From positions 1 to 52,969 of the forward strand of contig DATLTS010000068.1 of assembly GCA_035533475.1 (NCBI GenBank): a stretch of 52,969 nt of DNA, given 5' to 3'. Made by a program: the position numbers and the translations under genes. A model generated the notes under the pieces. That model had not been told where the DNA came from. It ran no database searches and saw nothing but the letters and a program-made list of their open reading frames with translations. The DNA is from Mycobacteriales bacterium. GTDB taxonomy: Bacteria; Actinomycetota; Actinomycetes; DATLTS01. Of the stretch, positions 7,923-18,239 are shown in pieces (within the stretch, counting starts at the first letter, position 1; each line of letters begins with the position of its first letter).

Positions 7923-9217
7923 CCGCCCCGCTGCGGATCGCACTGCTCGGCTGTGGGGTGGTGGGCAGCGAAGTGGTGCGGCTGCTCGACAAGCATCGGG
8001 ACGATCTCGCAGCTCGGGTCGGCGCGCCGCTAGAGCTCGTCGGCATCGGCGTTCGCCGGCCCGGCCGTCCCCGGGATCTACCCGTGGATCCCGCTCTGTA
8101 CACGGCCGACGCCCAGGCGCTGGTGGAGCGGTCCGATCTGGATGTCGTCGTCGAGGTTATCGGTGGCATCGAGCCCGCGCGGTCACTCCTGCTCAGCGCC
8201 CTGCGGTTGGGACGATCGGTCGTGACCGCGAACAAGGCGCTGCTGGCCGAGGACGGTGCCACCCTCTACGAGGCTGCCCGCCGGGGCGGAGTCGACCTCT
8301 ACTGCGAGGCCAGTGTGGCCGGCGCGATACCGCTGATCCGGCCCCTGCGAGAGAGCCTGGCCGGCGACCGGGTCACCCGGGTAATGGGGATCGTCAACGG
8401 CACGACGAACTACATCCTGAGCCGGATGGACGAAACCGGTACCGGCTTCGCGGAGGCGCTCGAAGAAGCGATGGCTCTCGGCTACGCAGAGCATGATCCG
8501 AGCGCCGACATCGAGGGCTTCGACGCCGCCGCCAAGATTGCCATCCTGGCCGGCCTGGCCTTTCACACCAGAGTGACATCCGCAGACGTGCACCGCGAGG
8601 GGATCAGTGAGGTCACCGCCGCTGACGTCGCGAGCGCCCGTGCGATGGGCTGTGTCGTGAAACTGCTGGCCATCGCCGAGCGCGGTGAAGACGGTCGGAG
8701 CATCGGGGTGCGGGTACATCCGGCGATGCTGCCGCGCAGCCATCCGCTTGGCGGTGTGCGGGATGCGTTCAACGCGGTGTTCGTCGAGGCCGACGCCGCC
8801 GGACAGTTGATGTTCTACGGCCGGGGCGCCGGGGGCGCGCCGACGGCGAGTGCCGTGCTCGGCGATGTCGTTGCGGTGTCTCGAAACCGCCTCACGGGAG
8901 CCCGTGGCGCGGGAGAATCGGCTTACGCCGACTTGGGGGTACGTCCGATGGGGCAGACCCGTACCCGTTACCACGTAAGCCTCGACGTTGCGGATAAAGC
9001 CGGGGTGCTGGCGAGCGTTGCGACCGCCTTCGCACGCCACGATGTGTCCATCCAGGAGTTGCGACAGCAAGGCCGTGGCGATGACGCTCAACTCGTCCTC
9101 GTCACGCATACGGCGACGGACGCAGCCCTGGCTGAGACGATCGAGGAACTCCGCGGCCTCGACGTCGTGCGGGCAGTGGCGTCCGTCATGCGAGTCGAGG
9201 GCGAGGTTGTCGCGTGA
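7919..9217 (+). CDS. hom: Homoserine dehydrogenase
   Basis: This enzyme reduces aspartate semialdehyde to homoserine, the branch point to threonine and methionine. The N-terminal Rossmann motif is LLGCGVVG (about 8-15), with [10 protein letters not shown] in the NAD(P)-binding domain and GTTNYIL in the catalytic domain. Residues about 350-432 form an ACT domain ([18 protein letters not shown]), expected to sense threonine. The 432-residue length is typical of actinobacterial monofunctional enzymes. ATG at 7919 overlaps the lysA stop; its own stop overlaps thrC (GTGA). Confidence 0.96.
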   Translation: MTAPLRIALLGCGVVGSEVVRLLDKHRDDLAARVGAPLELVGIGVRRPGRPRDLPVDPALYTADAQALVERSDLDVVVEVIGGIEPARSLLLSALRLGRSVVTANKALLAEDGATLYEAARRGGVDLYCEASVAGAIPLIRPLRESLAGDRVTRVMGIVNGTTNYILSRMDETGTGFAEALEEAMALGYAEHDPSADIEGFDAAAKIAILAGLAFHTRVTSADVHREGISEVTAADVASARAMGCVVKLLAIAERGEDGRSIGVRVHPAMLPRSHPLGGVRDAFNAVFVEADAAGQLMFYGRGAGGAPTASAVLGDVVAVSRNRLTGARGAGESAYADLGVRPMGQTRTRYHVSLDVADKAGVLASVATAFARHDVSIQELRQQGRGDDAQLVLVTHTATDAALAETIEELRGLDVVRAVASVMRVEGEVVA

Positions 9218-10281
9218 CCACGACGCGGACGAGCCCCTGGCGCGGGGTGATCGCCGAGTTCCGCGAGCGGCTCCCGGTGACGGACGCGACCCCGGTGATC
9301 AGCCTGCTCGAGGGTGGCACCCCCCTGATCGAGGCGCCGACCCTCTCCGCGCGCACCGGGTGCGAGGTGTACCTGAAGGTCGAAGGGGCGAACCCGACGG
9401 GGTCGTTCAAGGACCGCGGAATGACCTTGGCGATCAGTAAGGCAGCCGAGGATGGCTCGAAGGCGGTGATCTGCGCCTCGACCGGGAACACGTCCGCCTC
9501 CGCGGCGGCCTACGCCGTGCGCGGCGGGATGGTCTGTGCCGTGCTCGTCCCGTCCGGAAAGATCGCGATGGGCAAACTGGCGCAGGCGTTGGTCCATGGG
9601 GCCAGGCTGCTCCAGGTGGAGGGCAGTTTCGACGACTGCTTGCGGCTCGCGCGCGATCTGGCCGATCGCTATCCGGTCAGCCTGGTCAACTCGGTGAACC
9701 GGTACCGGATCGAGGGCCAGAAGACGGCCGCGTTCGAGATCGTCGACGCCCTCGGTGACGCACCGGACGTGCACTGTCTTCCGGTGGGCAATGCCGGCAA
9801 CATCACGGCGTACTGGCTGGGCTACCGGGAGTACGCGGATGCCGGCATCGCCTCCCGCCGTCCGGTCATGCGCGGATTCCAGGCCGCCGGTGCCGCGCCC
9901 ATCGTGGCCGGCGCGGCCGTGGCGCGTCCGACGACCATTGCCACGGCGATCCGGATCGGCAATCCCGCGTCGTGGGCCGCCGCCCTGGCCGCCCGCGACG
10001 AGTCCGGCGGGGCGATCGAGGCGGTCACGGACCGGGCCATCCTCGAGGCCTACCGTCTGCTGGCCCGCGAGGTGGGGGTCTTTGTCGAACCGGCCAGTGC
10101 GGCCAGCGTCGCGGGCATGCTCCAGGCTCGGGCGCAGGGGAGTCTGCCGTCCGGCGTTCGGGTGGTCTGCACGCTCACCGGACACGGACTCAAGGACCCG
10201 GAGTGGGCGATCGCGGGAGCTCCGGTGCCCGTGACGATACCGATCGACGCCGCGGCAGCCGCTGCCGCGTTGGGGCTCTAG
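9214..10281 (+). CDS. thrC: Threonine synthase
   Basis: The protein makes threonine from O-phosphohomoserine with PLP. Fold-II features include the PLP lysine in TGSFKDRGM (K66), the phosphate-binding loop [12 protein letters not shown], and [11 protein letters not shown]. The 355-residue length is that of the short actinobacterial form. GTG at 9214 overlaps the hom stop; three bases separate its stop from thrB. With hom and thrB it forms the complete homoserine-to-threonine route. Confidence 0.96.
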   Translation: MTTTRTSPWRGVIAEFRERLPVTDATPVISLLEGGTPLIEAPTLSARTGCEVYLKVEGANPTGSFKDRGMTLAISKAAEDGSKAVICASTGNTSASAAAYAVRGGMVCAVLVPSGKIAMGKLAQALVHGARLLQVEGSFDDCLRLARDLADRYPVSLVNSVNRYRIEGQKTAAFEIVDALGDAPDVHCLPVGNAGNITAYWLGYREYADAGIASRRPVMRGFQAAGAAPIVAGAAVARPTTIATAIRIGNPASWAAALAARDESGGAIEAVTDRAILEAYRLLAREVGVFVEPASAASVAGMLQARAQGSLPSGVRVVCTLTGHGLKDPEWAIAGAPVPVTIPIDAAAAAAALGL

Positions 10282-10284
10282 TCC

Positions 10285-11214
10285 GTGCCGGCACCCGCCT
10301 TTCGAGCCGCACCGGTCCGCGTCCGGGTGCCCGCGACCAGTGCCAATCTCGGTCCGGGCTTCGACGCTCTGGGGCTGGCGCTCACCTTGTATGACGACGT
10401 CGTCGTACAAGTGACGGAGTCCGGGCTCCGGGTCGACGTGGCGGGGGAGGGCGCCGAGTCTCTTCCGCGGACCAATCGGCACCTGGTGGTCAAGTCGATG
10501 CGCGCAGCTTTTGCGGCACTCGGAGGCCAGCCCCGCGGTCTGGACGTGATCTGCGCGAACCGGATCCCGCAGTCGCGGGGCCTCGGCTCATCGGCGGCGG
10601 CGATCGTGGCCGGGATCGTGGCCGCTCGAGCACTGGTGCTCGGCGGCCTGGAGCGCCTCGACGACCTTGCGGCGTTCCGGCTCGCTGCCCAGATCGAAGG
10701 GCATCCGGACAATGTGGGCGCCTGCTTGGGCGGCGGCCTCAGCCTGGCCTGGGCCATCCCCGGTTCGCCGCCGCGACGGGTCGCGCTGCCCGTGCACCCC
10801 AGCCTGACCCCGGTCCTCTTCGTCCCGACGACGCACGGGTCCACCGCTAAGGCCCGCCGGATGTTGCCGGACACGGTGCCCCATGCCGATGCCGCGTTTG
10901 GCGCTGGACGAGCGGCGCTGCTCGTCGAGGCGCTCGGAAACCGGCCGGACCTGCTGCTCGACGCCACCGAGGATCGCCTGCACCAGCCGTACCGGGCGGC
11001 GGCCATGCCGCGATCTGCCGCGCTCGTCCACAAGCTGCGCCAGGCTGCGATTCCGGCCGTCATCTCCGGGGCCGGGCCGACCGTGCTCGCCCTCACGACC
11101 GCCGAGAATGCGGCTGATGCGATCGCTTTCTCCGGCCGCTGGTTCACGCCGTTGCAGCTCGGCGTCGCGGATCACGGGGCCCGGGTGCTGGCCGTCGACG
11201 CGGTCGACGGTTGA
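10285..11214 (+). CDS. thrB: Homoserine kinase
   Basis: A GHMP-family kinase of 309 residues that phosphorylates homoserine for ThrC. Visible motifs are PATSANLGPGFDALG near the N-terminus, the ATP-binding loop PQSRGLGSSAAAIV, and a C-terminal SGAGPTVLAL. GTG at 10285 starts three bases after the thrC stop. It ends the amino-acid operon; a gap of 378 bases with a new promoter candidate follows before rho. Confidence 0.95.
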   Translation: MPAPAFRAAPVRVRVPATSANLGPGFDALGLALTLYDDVVVQVTESGLRVDVAGEGAESLPRTNRHLVVKSMRAAFAALGGQPRGLDVICANRIPQSRGLGSSAAAIVAGIVAARALVLGGLERLDDLAAFRLAAQIEGHPDNVGACLGGGLSLAWAIPGSPPRRVALPVHPSLTPVLFVPTTHGSTAKARRMLPDTVPHADAAFGAGRAALLVEALGNRPDLLLDATEDRLHQPYRAAAMPRSAALVHKLRQAAIPAVISGAGPTVLALTTAENAADAIAFSGRWFTPLQLGVADHGARVLAVDAVDG

Positions 11215-11592
11215 CCGGAATAGCGACCGGCCGGGGGGTGTTGTTGCCATTGCACGGGTAGGACAGCTACCGTAAACCCAGCATGACCGCCCCTCCGTGG
11301 GCGCGTGTACACCACCCCGTCGCCGCAAAGTTCCCCGCGAACGCTCGGCACGTGGTCTCCTGCTTCCGGTCGGCGCGGCGTCTGACGCCACCGCCCGGAC
11401 CGGCGGGTCGGGTGTGCCGCCCCCCGAGACCAGCCGGTCGAGCGCCGCCGCCAGGTAGCGCCACCGTCGGGCGACGTGCCCCATGGACTCTCGCCGTCAA
11501 CCGCGGCGGGAGACCCGGCGATCAACGCCGGTCGCTCCTCTGTGGCTGGGTCCGCCATCACGCGGACCGGCCGTCGCAAGGAAGGACCCCAA
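11215..11592 (+). promoter_or_regulatory. rho upstream region and long leader
   Basis: A sigma70-like promoter candidate, TTGCCA (11244-11249), 18 bases, TACCGT (11268-11273), would start a transcript with about 310 bases of leader before the TTG of rho. The leader holds several G+C hairpins, for example GGCGTC/GACGCC at 11377-11389 and GGCGG/CCGCC at 11402-11421, and reads poorly as protein. Rho autoregulation through its leader is known in Escherichia coli; the same role here is inference. An ATG at 11283 opens a frame overlapping rho, judged spurious. Confidence 0.4.
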
Positions 11593-13356
11593 TTGAGCGA
11601 CACCACCGAAGTGCTCCCTTCGAATCCCGCCGATACGGCCGGGGAGACGGGCGCGGCTATCGGCCGCCCTCGCCGACGCGGAGGAGCGCTCACCACCATG
11701 CTGCTGCCGGAACTTCAGGGCATGGCTACCGAGCTCGGCATCAGCGGGACGGCGAAGATGCGCAAGAGCGAGCTCATCTCTGCCATCGAGGAGCGGCGCA
11801 ACCCGCCGCCCGCGCTGGCCAACGGCAACGGCAGCTCCAGTCCGGAGAGCAGGGCCTGGGTCGCGCCGGCCGGCGACTCGCCGGCCAGTGCCGGACCCGG
11901 TGCCGCCGGTGAGCGACCCCCGCCGCGCCAGGACCGGCAGAACCAGCCGCGCCAGGGCGGGCAACGCCCGCAGGGTGACCGGCACCCGGGCGGGGACCGT
12001 CAGCAGGGCCAGTCGGGCCAGGGCCAGTCGGGCCAGGGCCAGGGCCAGTCGGCCCAGGGCCAGGGCCAGTCGGGTCAGGGCCAGGGTCCGCCGGGTCAAA
12101 GCCCAGTCGGGGACGATTTCGACAGCCGGCGCAACCGGCGTGGGCGGTTCCGGGAGCGCAATCGCAACCGAGGTCCGCGCGAGCGGTTCGGTGGCGAAGC
12201 CGAGCCGGTCATCGGCGAGGACGACGTCCTGCTCCCGATCGCGGGGATTGTCGACATTCTCGACAACTATGCGTTCGTCCGGACGTCCGGCTACCTTCCC
12301 GGCCCGAACGACGTCTACGTCTCCCTGGCCCAGGTCCGGCGCAACGGGCTGCGAAAGGGCGACGCGGTCACCGGAGCGATCCGCCAGCCGCGCGACGGTG
12401 AACGGCGGGAGAAATTCAACGCGCTGGTTCGCCTGGACACGGTCAATGGCACCGAGCCGGACGAGGCCCGGCAGCGGGTCGAGTTCAACAAACTGACCCC
12501 GCTGTACCCGCAGGAGCGGCTGCGCCTCGAGGCCGAGCCCCAGCAGCTCACGACCCGGATCATCGACCTCATCGCCCCGATCGGGAAGGGCCAGCGTGGC
12601 CTGATCGTCTCGCCGCCCAAGGCCGGAAAGACGATGGTGCTCCAAGCCATCGCGAACGCGATCACGACGAACAACCCCGAGGTTCATCTCATGGTTGTGC
12701 TCGTCGATGAGCGGCCCGAGGAGGTCACAGACATGCAGCGCTCGGTGAAGGGCGAGGTCATCGCCTCTACCTTCGACCGGCCTGCGGAGGACCACACGAC
12801 CGTCGCCGAGCTATCTATCGAGCGGGCCAAGCGGCTCGTCGAGCTTGGCCACGACGTGGTGGTCCTGCTGGATTCGATCACCCGGTTGGGTCGGGCCTAC
12901 AACCTGGCGGCGCCGGCGTCCGGGCGGATCCTGTCCGGCGGCGTGGACTCGACCGCCTTGTATCCTCCGAAGCGGTTCTTCGGCGCGGCCCGCAACATCG
13001 AAGACGGTGGGTCGCTCACCATCCTCGCTACCGCGCTCGTCGAGACCGGTTCCCGAATGGACGAAGTCATCTTCGAAGAGTTCAAGGGCACCGGGAACAT
13101 GGAACTCAAACTCGACCGGAAGCTGGCCGACCGGCGGATCTTCCCCGCCGTCGACGTGGACGCTTCCGGCACCCGCAAGGAAGAGATCCTGCTCGCCCCG
13201 GATGAGCTCGCCGTGGTCTGGAAGCTCCGTCGCGTGTTGCACGCGCTGGATCAGCAGCAGGCTCTGGAACTTCTTCTCGACAAGATGAAGAAGACCCACA
13301 CGAATATCGAGTTCCTGATGCAGATCCAGAAGACCACAGTCGGGGAAAACGAATAG
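11593..13356 (+). CDS. rho: Transcription termination factor Rho
   Basis: A hexameric RNA-dependent ATPase that ends transcription. An N-terminal Rho domain ([27 protein letters not shown]) precedes a Gln/Gly/Ser-rich and Arg-rich insert (about residues 75-205), as in other high-GC actinobacteria. The RNA-binding cold-shock-like domain and the ATPase with Walker A SPPKAGKT (340-347) follow, then [12 protein letters not shown] and [13 protein letters not shown] chose the TTG at 11593 because AAGGAAGGA lies just upstream and MSDTTEVL is the expected N-terminus; an in-frame GTG at 11476 gives a longer, unlikely version. Length is 587 residues. Confidence 0.95.
   Translation: MSDTTEVLPSNPADTAGETGAAIGRPRRRGGALTTMLLPELQGMATELGISGTAKMRKSELISAIEERRNPPPALANGNGSSSPESRAWVAPAGDSPASAGPGAAGERPPPRQDRQNQPRQGGQRPQGDRHPGGDRQQGQSGQGQSGQGQGQSAQGQGQSGQGQGPPGQSPVGDDFDSRRNRRGRFRERNRNRGPRERFGGEAEPVIGEDDVLLPIAGIVDILDNYAFVRTSGYLPGPNDVYVSLAQVRRNGLRKGDAVTGAIRQPRDGERREKFNALVRLDTVNGTEPDEARQRVEFNKLTPLYPQERLRLEAEPQQLTTRIIDLIAPIGKGQRGLIVSPPKAGKTMVLQAIANAITTNNPEVHLMVVLVDERPEEVTDMQRSVKGEVIASTFDRPAEDHTTVAELSIERAKRLVELGHDVVVLLDSITRLGRAYNLAAPASGRILSGGVDSTALYPPKRFFGAARNIEDGGSLTILATALVETGSRMDEVIFEEFKGTGNMELKLDRKLADRRIFPAVDVDASGTRKEEILLAPDELAVVWKLRRVLHALDQQQALELLLDKMKKTHTNIEFLMQIQKTTVGENE
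12001..12102 (+). repeat. Degenerate tandem repeat encoding the GQS-rich insert of Rho
   Basis: Copies of CAGGGCCAGTCGGG with small length changes encode Gln-Gly-Gln-Ser units at about residues 137-170 of Rho. Such repeats can expand or contract by slippage without changing frame. Confidence 0.8.
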
Positions 13357-13367
13357 CCCGACGGATT

Positions 13368-13400
13368 CCCCCGACCCCGCGGGAAGCGCGGGGGAGGGGG
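13368..13400 (+). terminator. Stable hairpin between rho and rpmE
   Basis: CCCCC (13368-13372) and CCCCGCG (13375-13381) pair with CGCGGGG (13387-13393) and GGGGG (13396-13400). The two stems are joined by symmetrical GA/GA mismatches, around a five-base loop. No U-run follows, so it may act as a U-less terminator, a processing site or an mRNA stabiliser. Confidence 0.5.
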
Positions 13401-13445
13401 CGTCGTTAAAGGCAAAGACCAACGCTCGGCCCTGAGGGAGTAACT

Positions 13446-13664
13446 GTGAAAGCTGACATCCACCCGGAGTACGTCGAAACGACGGTCACATGCAGCTGCG
13501 GGAATACATTCAGCACACGGAGCACCGCGAAGAGCGGTGTCATCCATGCTGAGGTCTGCTCGGCTTGCCATCCCTTCTACACCGGGAAGCAGAAGATTCT
13601 CGACATCGGTGGTCGGGTCGAGAAGTTCGAGCGGCGTTTCGGGAAAAAGACCGGCAAGGCCTAG
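13446..13664 (+). CDS. rpmE: 50S ribosomal protein L31 (zinc-binding form)
   Basis: The 72-residue protein is part of the large ribosomal subunit. Zinc ligands C16, C18, C38 and C41 (CSC, CSAC) mark it as the C+ paralogue, which is replaced by a zinc-free form under zinc starvation in many bacteria. The start is GTG at 13446, preceded by GAGGGAGTAA. The gene sits between rho and prfA, as in Mycobacterium and Streptomyces. Confidence 0.96.
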   Translation: MKADIHPEYVETTVTCSCGNTFSTRSTAKSGVIHAEVCSACHPFYTGKQKILDIGGRVEKFERRFGKKTGKA

Positions 13665-13754
13665 CTTCGCGGCGGCGCCGGCCGCTGGGCGCCTCTGGGT
13701 GGCCTGGCGACCGGCGCCGTGGCATGTCCGCGGGGATTCCAATGAGGAGGGCCG

Positions 13755-14822
13755 GTGAGTGACTTCGCGACGGCGGCTGCGCTCGTCGCCGAGCACCTCG
13801 AGCTCGAGCGCCAACTCGCCGACCCGGCCATCCACAACGATCCGGTGACCGCCCGGCGCGTGGGGCGTCGCTACAGCGAACTCGGACCCGTGGTCGAGCT
13901 CTACCGTGACTATCGGGCCACCGAAGACGATCTCTCGGCCGCGCGCGAATTGGTCGCCGAGGACGAGTCCTTCCGCTCCGAGATCGCCAGCCTGACCGCC
14001 CGTAGCGACGAGCTGGCCGAACGGCTCCGGATCATGCTGGTCCCCCGAGATCCCAACGATGGCAAGGACGTTCTCCTCGAGGTCAAAGCCGGCGAGGGTG
14101 GCGAAGAGTCGGCACTGTTCGCGGCGGACCTTTTGCGCATGTACCTGCGTTATGCCGAGCGGCAGGGCTGGAAGACGGAAGTTTTCGATGCCACGGAGTC
14201 CGATCTGGGCGGCTACAAGGACGTGACTGTCGCGATCCGCGGGCGCGGCGACACGGGTGCGTGGAGCCGGCTGAAGTACGAAGGCGGCGTGCACCGAGTC
14301 CAGCGGGTCCCGGCGACCGAGTCGCAGGGGCGGATCCACACCAGTGCCGCCGGCGTGCTCGTGATGCCCGAGGTCGAGGATGTCGAGGTGACGATCGACC
14401 CGGCGGATCTTCGGATCGACGTCTACCGCTCCTCAGGACCGGGGGGGCAAAGCGTGAACACCACCGACTCAGCGGTTCGCATCACCCATTTGCCAACCGG
14501 CATCGTGGTGAGCTGTCAGAACGAGAAGAGTCAACTGCAGAACAAGGAACAGGCAATGCGCATCCTGCGGGTCCGGTTGCTTGCCGCGGCAGAGGAGAAG
14601 GCGGCGGCTACGGCCAGCGCCGAGCGGCGCAGCCAGGTCCGGACCGTCGACCGGTCAGAGCGCGTTCGTACCTACAACTTCCCGGAGAACCGGATCAGCG
14701 ACCACCGGGTGGGGTTCAAGGCCTACAACCTCGATCAGGTGCTCGACGGCGACCTGGACGCGGTGGTGCAGGCGCTCATCGACGCTGACACCGCGGAGCG
14801 ACTCGGGGAGGTGACCGAGTGA
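13755..14822 (+). CDS. prfA: Peptide chain release factor 1
   Basis: RF1 reads UAA and UAG and triggers peptide release. The codon-recognition motif is PAT (in RVPATES), which distinguishes RF1 from RF2 (SPF). The catalytic GGQ lies in [10 protein letters not shown]. The 355-residue length is normal. GTG at 13755 follows a GAGGAGGG site. The stop overlaps prmC (GTGA), the gene whose product methylates the GGQ glutamine. Confidence 0.97.
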   Translation: MSDFATAAALVAEHLELERQLADPAIHNDPVTARRVGRRYSELGPVVELYRDYRATEDDLSAARELVAEDESFRSEIASLTARSDELAERLRIMLVPRDPNDGKDVLLEVKAGEGGEESALFAADLLRMYLRYAERQGWKTEVFDATESDLGGYKDVTVAIRGRGDTGAWSRLKYEGGVHRVQRVPATESQGRIHTSAAGVLVMPEVEDVEVTIDPADLRIDVYRSSGPGGQSVNTTDSAVRITHLPTGIVVSCQNEKSQLQNKEQAMRILRVRLLAAAEEKAAATASAERRSQVRTVDRSERVRTYNFPENRISDHRVGFKAYNLDQVLDGDLDAVVQALIDADTAERLGEVTE

Positions 14823-15655
14823 CGGGGGACGGCGACGCCGCGGTGCGGGCTGCCGTGCAGACGTTGGCGATCGCGGGGGTCGCCTCGCCGAGGCACGATG
14901 CAGAGGTGCTTGCCGCGCAGGTACTCGGCGTCCCGCCCGGACAGCTCGCCCGCGCCGCCGGGTTCTCCATTCCTGCGGAGCGGCGCTTCGCCGAATTGGT
15001 GGCGCGCCGCGCGACGCGCGTGCCCTTGCAGTATCTGACTGGCACGGTGGGATTCCGGCGGATCGACCTCGCCGTCGGTCCAGGGGTGTTCATCCCGAGA
15101 CCGGAGACCGAAGCCCTAGTCGGCTGGTGCGTGCGCGAGCTCGGTGCCCATCCGGCGCCTCGGATCGTCGACCTGTGCGCCGGCTCCGGTGCGATCGCGC
15201 TGGCGTTGGCCCACGAACTGCCGGCCGCACAAGTCCACGCAGTCGAGCGCGAACCCGCCGCCCTCCACTGGTTGTGCCGCAACACGGCGGGCTCGGCGGT
15301 GCGCTGCTGGCCGGGCGACGCGGCGACCGCTGGCCCGGACGGGCCGGTGGACCTCGTGGTTGCGAATCCGCCATATCTGAGTCACGCCGACCTCGCCATC
15401 GTGGAGCCAGAGGTGAGCGAGCACGAGCCGGCGGCGGCGTTGTGGGCCGACGAGGACGGCCGGGCCGGGGTGCGGATGGTTGCACGTCGCGCCTGGGAGC
15501 TGCTGAGCGGCGGCGGCCTCGTCGCCGTGGAGCACGGCGACACCCAGGGACCGGCAGCCGTCGAGCTGCTCGCTGGGCTCGGGTTTCTGGACCCGGCCGA
15601 CCACTCGGATCTGACCGGTCGGCCGCGTTTCGCCACCGGTCGGCGACCGACGTGA
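14819..15655 (+). CDS. prmC: Release-factor glutamine methyltransferase
   Basis: PrmC (HemK) N5-methylates the glutamine of the GGQ motif in release factors. The 278-residue protein has an N-terminal helical domain, the AdoMet motif [14 protein letters not shown], and the catalytic NPPY (in VVANPPYLS). The start overlaps prfA as GTGA, and the stop overlaps the next GTG, so enzyme and substrate are made together. Confidence 0.95.
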   Translation: MTGDGDAAVRAAVQTLAIAGVASPRHDAEVLAAQVLGVPPGQLARAAGFSIPAERRFAELVARRATRVPLQYLTGTVGFRRIDLAVGPGVFIPRPETEALVGWCVRELGAHPAPRIVDLCAGSGAIALALAHELPAAQVHAVEREPAALHWLCRNTAGSAVRCWPGDAATAGPDGPVDLVVANPPYLSHADLAIVEPEVSEHEPAAALWADEDGRAGVRMVARRAWELLSGGGLVAVEHGDTQGPAAVELLAGLGFLDPADHSDLTGRPRFATGRRPT

Positions 15656-16299
15656 GCGAGCGGTACGACTGCGCCGATCCGCTGGACCGGGAGCGCGGGC
15701 TTAGGGCGGCGATCGGTGCGATCGGTCGGGGATCCCTGGTTGTTTTGCCGACCGACACGGTGTACGGCATCGGCGCGGACGCGTTCACGCCGCGGGCCGT
15801 CGAGATGCTTTTGGCCGCCAAGGGGCGGGGCCGGGAGCTGCCGGTACCCGTCCTGGTGGCCTCCATCCGCATGCTCGACGGGGTCTCTGACGGGCTGTCC
15901 GTCGCCGCTCGCTCGTTGGTCGACGCCTTCTGGCCGGGTCCGCTGACCCTCGTGCTCCACCATCCGCCGCACCTGGCCTGGGATCTGGGTGACAGCCGCG
16001 GCACGGTGGCCGTCCGGATGCCCCTGCATCCGGTGGCCCTGGAGCTGATCGCCGATACCGGGCCACTCGCCGTCTCGAGTGCGAACCGGAGCGGCTTGCC
16101 ACCCGCCGGCGATGCCGCGACGGCCGAACGCCAGCTCGGTGGGTCTGTCGACGTCTACCTCGACGCCGGTCCGGTCAGCAGCGGTCTCGCGTCGACCATC
16201 GTCGACCTCACCGGTTCGGTTCCCCGGCTACTCAGAGCGGGGGCGCTCGGGGCGGACCGGATTCGCGAGGTGGTCGCGGACCTCGTAGTGGAAGTCTGA
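15652..16299 (+). CDS. tsaC: L-threonylcarbamoyladenylate synthase (Sua5/YwlC/YrdC family)
   Basis: The enzyme makes threonylcarbamoyl-AMP for the t6A37 modification of ANN-decoding tRNAs. The 215-residue product shows LPTDTVYGIG near the N-terminus, WPGPLTLVL, and the SSANRSG signature. I start it at GTG 15652, overlapping the prmC stop; the longer open frame upstream lies inside prmC. The length matches the single-domain TsaC form without a Sua5 extension. Confidence 0.93.
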   Translation: MSERYDCADPLDRERGLRAAIGAIGRGSLVVLPTDTVYGIGADAFTPRAVEMLLAAKGRGRELPVPVLVASIRMLDGVSDGLSVAARSLVDAFWPGPLTLVLHHPPHLAWDLGDSRGTVAVRMPLHPVALELIADTGPLAVSSANRSGLPPAGDAATAERQLGGSVDVYLDAGPVSSGLASTIVDLTGSVPRLLRAGALGADRIREVVADLVVEV

Positions 16300-16889
16300 T
16301 GGCCTTCGGGGTGCTATTCGTGTGCACTGGGAACCTATGCCGGTCGCCCATGGCCGAGCGGCTGTTCGCTGCCGGATTGGGCGGGGCCGCGGGGTTCGAG
16401 GTGACCAGTGCCGGCACGTGGGGTATTGCCGGCGCACCGATGGAACCCTTTGCCGCCGATGCGGTACACGAGCTCGGGGGCGATCCGGACGGGTTTTTGG
16501 GTGCCCGTGACCTCACCGTCACGACGGTCGAGACGGCCGAGCTCATTCTCACCGCGAGCCGCGAGCATCGGGCCGCGGTCGTGACGCTCTCCCCCCGGGC
16601 GGCCGGTCGCACCTTCACCATCCGAGAGTTCGCTCGGCTGGTCGCGGCGGTTGACCCGGCTACGCTGCTGGCGGGCCCACCAGCCGTCCGGGCCCAGTCG
16701 CTGGTCCGGGCGGCCGCTGCCCGGCGGGGCCTCGTTCCGCCGGTGGCGCCGGCTGACGACGACATCCCGGACCCGTATCGGGGGCCGGCCAGCGTCTTCC
16801 GGGACTGCGCCACCCTGATCCAGGACGGGTTGGCCGGTCCACTGTCGGTGATCGTGGCGAGCACGGAACGCACCGGCGCCGGGTCGTAG
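16299..16889 (+). CDS. Low-molecular-weight protein tyrosine phosphatase family
   Basis: The N-terminal P-loop [10 protein letters not shown] contains the nucleophile C9 and R15 of the CX5R signature. The general-acid region DIPDPYRG appears near the C-terminus. The 196-residue length is somewhat longer than classic members, with an Ala-rich middle segment. ATG at 16299 overlaps the tsaC stop (TGATG). It probably removes phosphate from tyrosine residues; related proteins sometimes act as arsenate reductases, but a reductase cysteine pair is not evident. Neighbours suggest co-expression rather than shared function. Confidence 0.85.
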   Translation: MAFGVLFVCTGNLCRSPMAERLFAAGLGGAAGFEVTSAGTWGIAGAPMEPFAADAVHELGGDPDGFLGARDLTVTTVETAELILTASREHRAAVVTLSPRAAGRTFTIREFARLVAAVDPATLLAGPPAVRAQSLVRAAAARRGLVPPVAPADDDIPDPYRGPASVFRDCATLIQDGLAGPLSVIVASTERTGAGS

Positions 16890-16929
16890 AGTAGGTCCAC
16901 CGCCGACGCCGAACGTCCGGGAGATGCCG

Positions 16930-18204
16930 ATGAGCGTGCTCGACACCCCCTTCTGGGGCCCGGACTTCGCGTCCCTCCAGACCACAGATCCTGAGATCGC
17001 CGCTGTCGTGCTCGGGGAGCTCGAACGCCTGCGCGGGGGATTACAGCTCATCGCGAGCGAGAATTTCACTTCGCCGGCGGTGCTCGCCGCCCTCGGCAGC
17101 ACCCTGTCGAACAAGTATGCCGAGGGCTATCCGGGTCGGCGCTACTACGGAGGATGCTCCGAGGTCGACAAGGCCGAGGAGATCGGCATCGCGCGTGCGA
17201 AGGAACTCTTCGGAGCCGAGCACGCCAACCTTCAGCCGCACTCGGGGGCATCGGCCAACCTGGCGGCCTACGCGGCGCTGCTCAATCCGGGCGACACGGT
17301 GCTCGCGATGAGCCTGCCGCACGGTGGTCACCTCACCCATGGCAGCAAGGTGAACTTCTCCGGCAAATGGTTCGCGATCGTGCCTTATGGCGTCCGTGCG
17401 GACACCGAGCTGATCGACTACGACCAGGTGCGCGAGCTTGCCCGGGAGCACCATCCGAAGATGATCATCTGCGGCGCCACTGCCTACCCTCGGCTGATCG
17501 ACTTTCCGGCCTTCCGGGCGATCGCCGACGAGGTGGGAGCGTGGCTGGTCGTCGACGCCGCGCACTTCATCGGCCTGGTTGCTGGCCAGGCCATCCCGTC
17601 TCCCGTGCCACACGCGGACGTGGTCACGTTTACGACGCACAAGGTGCTGCGCGGTCCGCGCGGCGGGATGATCGTCTGCAAGGCTGACCTTGCTCAGCGG
17701 ATCGACAAAGCGGTCTTCCCGTTCACTCAGGGCGGTCCGCTCATGCACGCGGTCGCGGCCAAGGCGGTGGCGCTCAAGGAGGCGCTGGCACCCGAGTACC
17801 GGTCCTACGCCCGGCAGGTGATCGCCAACGCCCAAGCGCTCGCCGAGGGTCTGGGCGCGGAAGGGCTGCGGCCGGTGGCCGGCGGGACCGACACCCACCT
17901 CGCCCTGCTCGATCTCCGAGAGCTTGCCGTCACTGGGCGAGATGCCGAGAGTCGATGCGACGTCGCCGGGATCACCCTGAACAAGAACGCCATCCCGTTC
18001 GATCCGCAACCGCCGGCCGTCGCCTCCGGGGTTCGGGTCGGAACCCCGGCGGTGACGACGCAGGGGATGACGGAGGGGGAGATGAAAGAGGTCGCCTCGC
18101 TGATCGGCCGCGCCGTGCGCGACGAGAGCGGCTCGGCGGCCGGTGAGATCCGAGCCGCGGTCCGAGCCCTCGTCGACCGCCACCCCGCGTACCCCCGCTC
18201 CTAG
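16930..18204 (+). CDS. glyA: Serine hydroxymethyltransferase
   Basis: The PLP enzyme interconverts serine and glycine while charging tetrahydrofolate. The PLP lysine is in [11 protein letters not shown] (K238). Other matches are [17 protein letters not shown] and [12 protein letters not shown] prefer ATG 16930 over ATG 16924 because GGGAG then sits seven bases upstream; this gives 424 residues. A TAGAGT box at 16887, overlapping the upstream stop, could provide its own promoter. Confidence 0.95.
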   Translation: MSVLDTPFWGPDFASLQTTDPEIAAVVLGELERLRGGLQLIASENFTSPAVLAALGSTLSNKYAEGYPGRRYYGGCSEVDKAEEIGIARAKELFGAEHANLQPHSGASANLAAYAALLNPGDTVLAMSLPHGGHLTHGSKVNFSGKWFAIVPYGVRADTELIDYDQVRELAREHHPKMIICGATAYPRLIDFPAFRAIADEVGAWLVVDAAHFIGLVAGQAIPSPVPHADVVTFTTHKVLRGPRGGMIVCKADLAQRIDKAVFPFTQGGPLMHAVAAKAVALKEALAPEYRSYARQVIANAQALAEGLGAEGLRPVAGGTDTHLALLDLRELAVTGRDAESRCDVAGITLNKNAIPFDPQPPAVASGVRVGTPAVTTQGMTEGEMKEVASLIGRAVRDESGSAAGEIRAAVRALVDRHPAYPRS

Positions 18205-18239
18205 CGCCGGCCGCGACCCGAGCGAACGGCGAGCCCCCG

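Noticed and set aside
7711-8496. 261-codon frame overlapping lysA and hom
   Set aside because: It is an out-of-frame shadow of two certain enzymes, rich in Arg and Ser.
11283-11912. Plus-strand frame of 209 codons starting in the rho leader
   Set aside because: It is Arg/Pro-rich, overlaps the rho N-terminus in another frame and has no recognisable domain.
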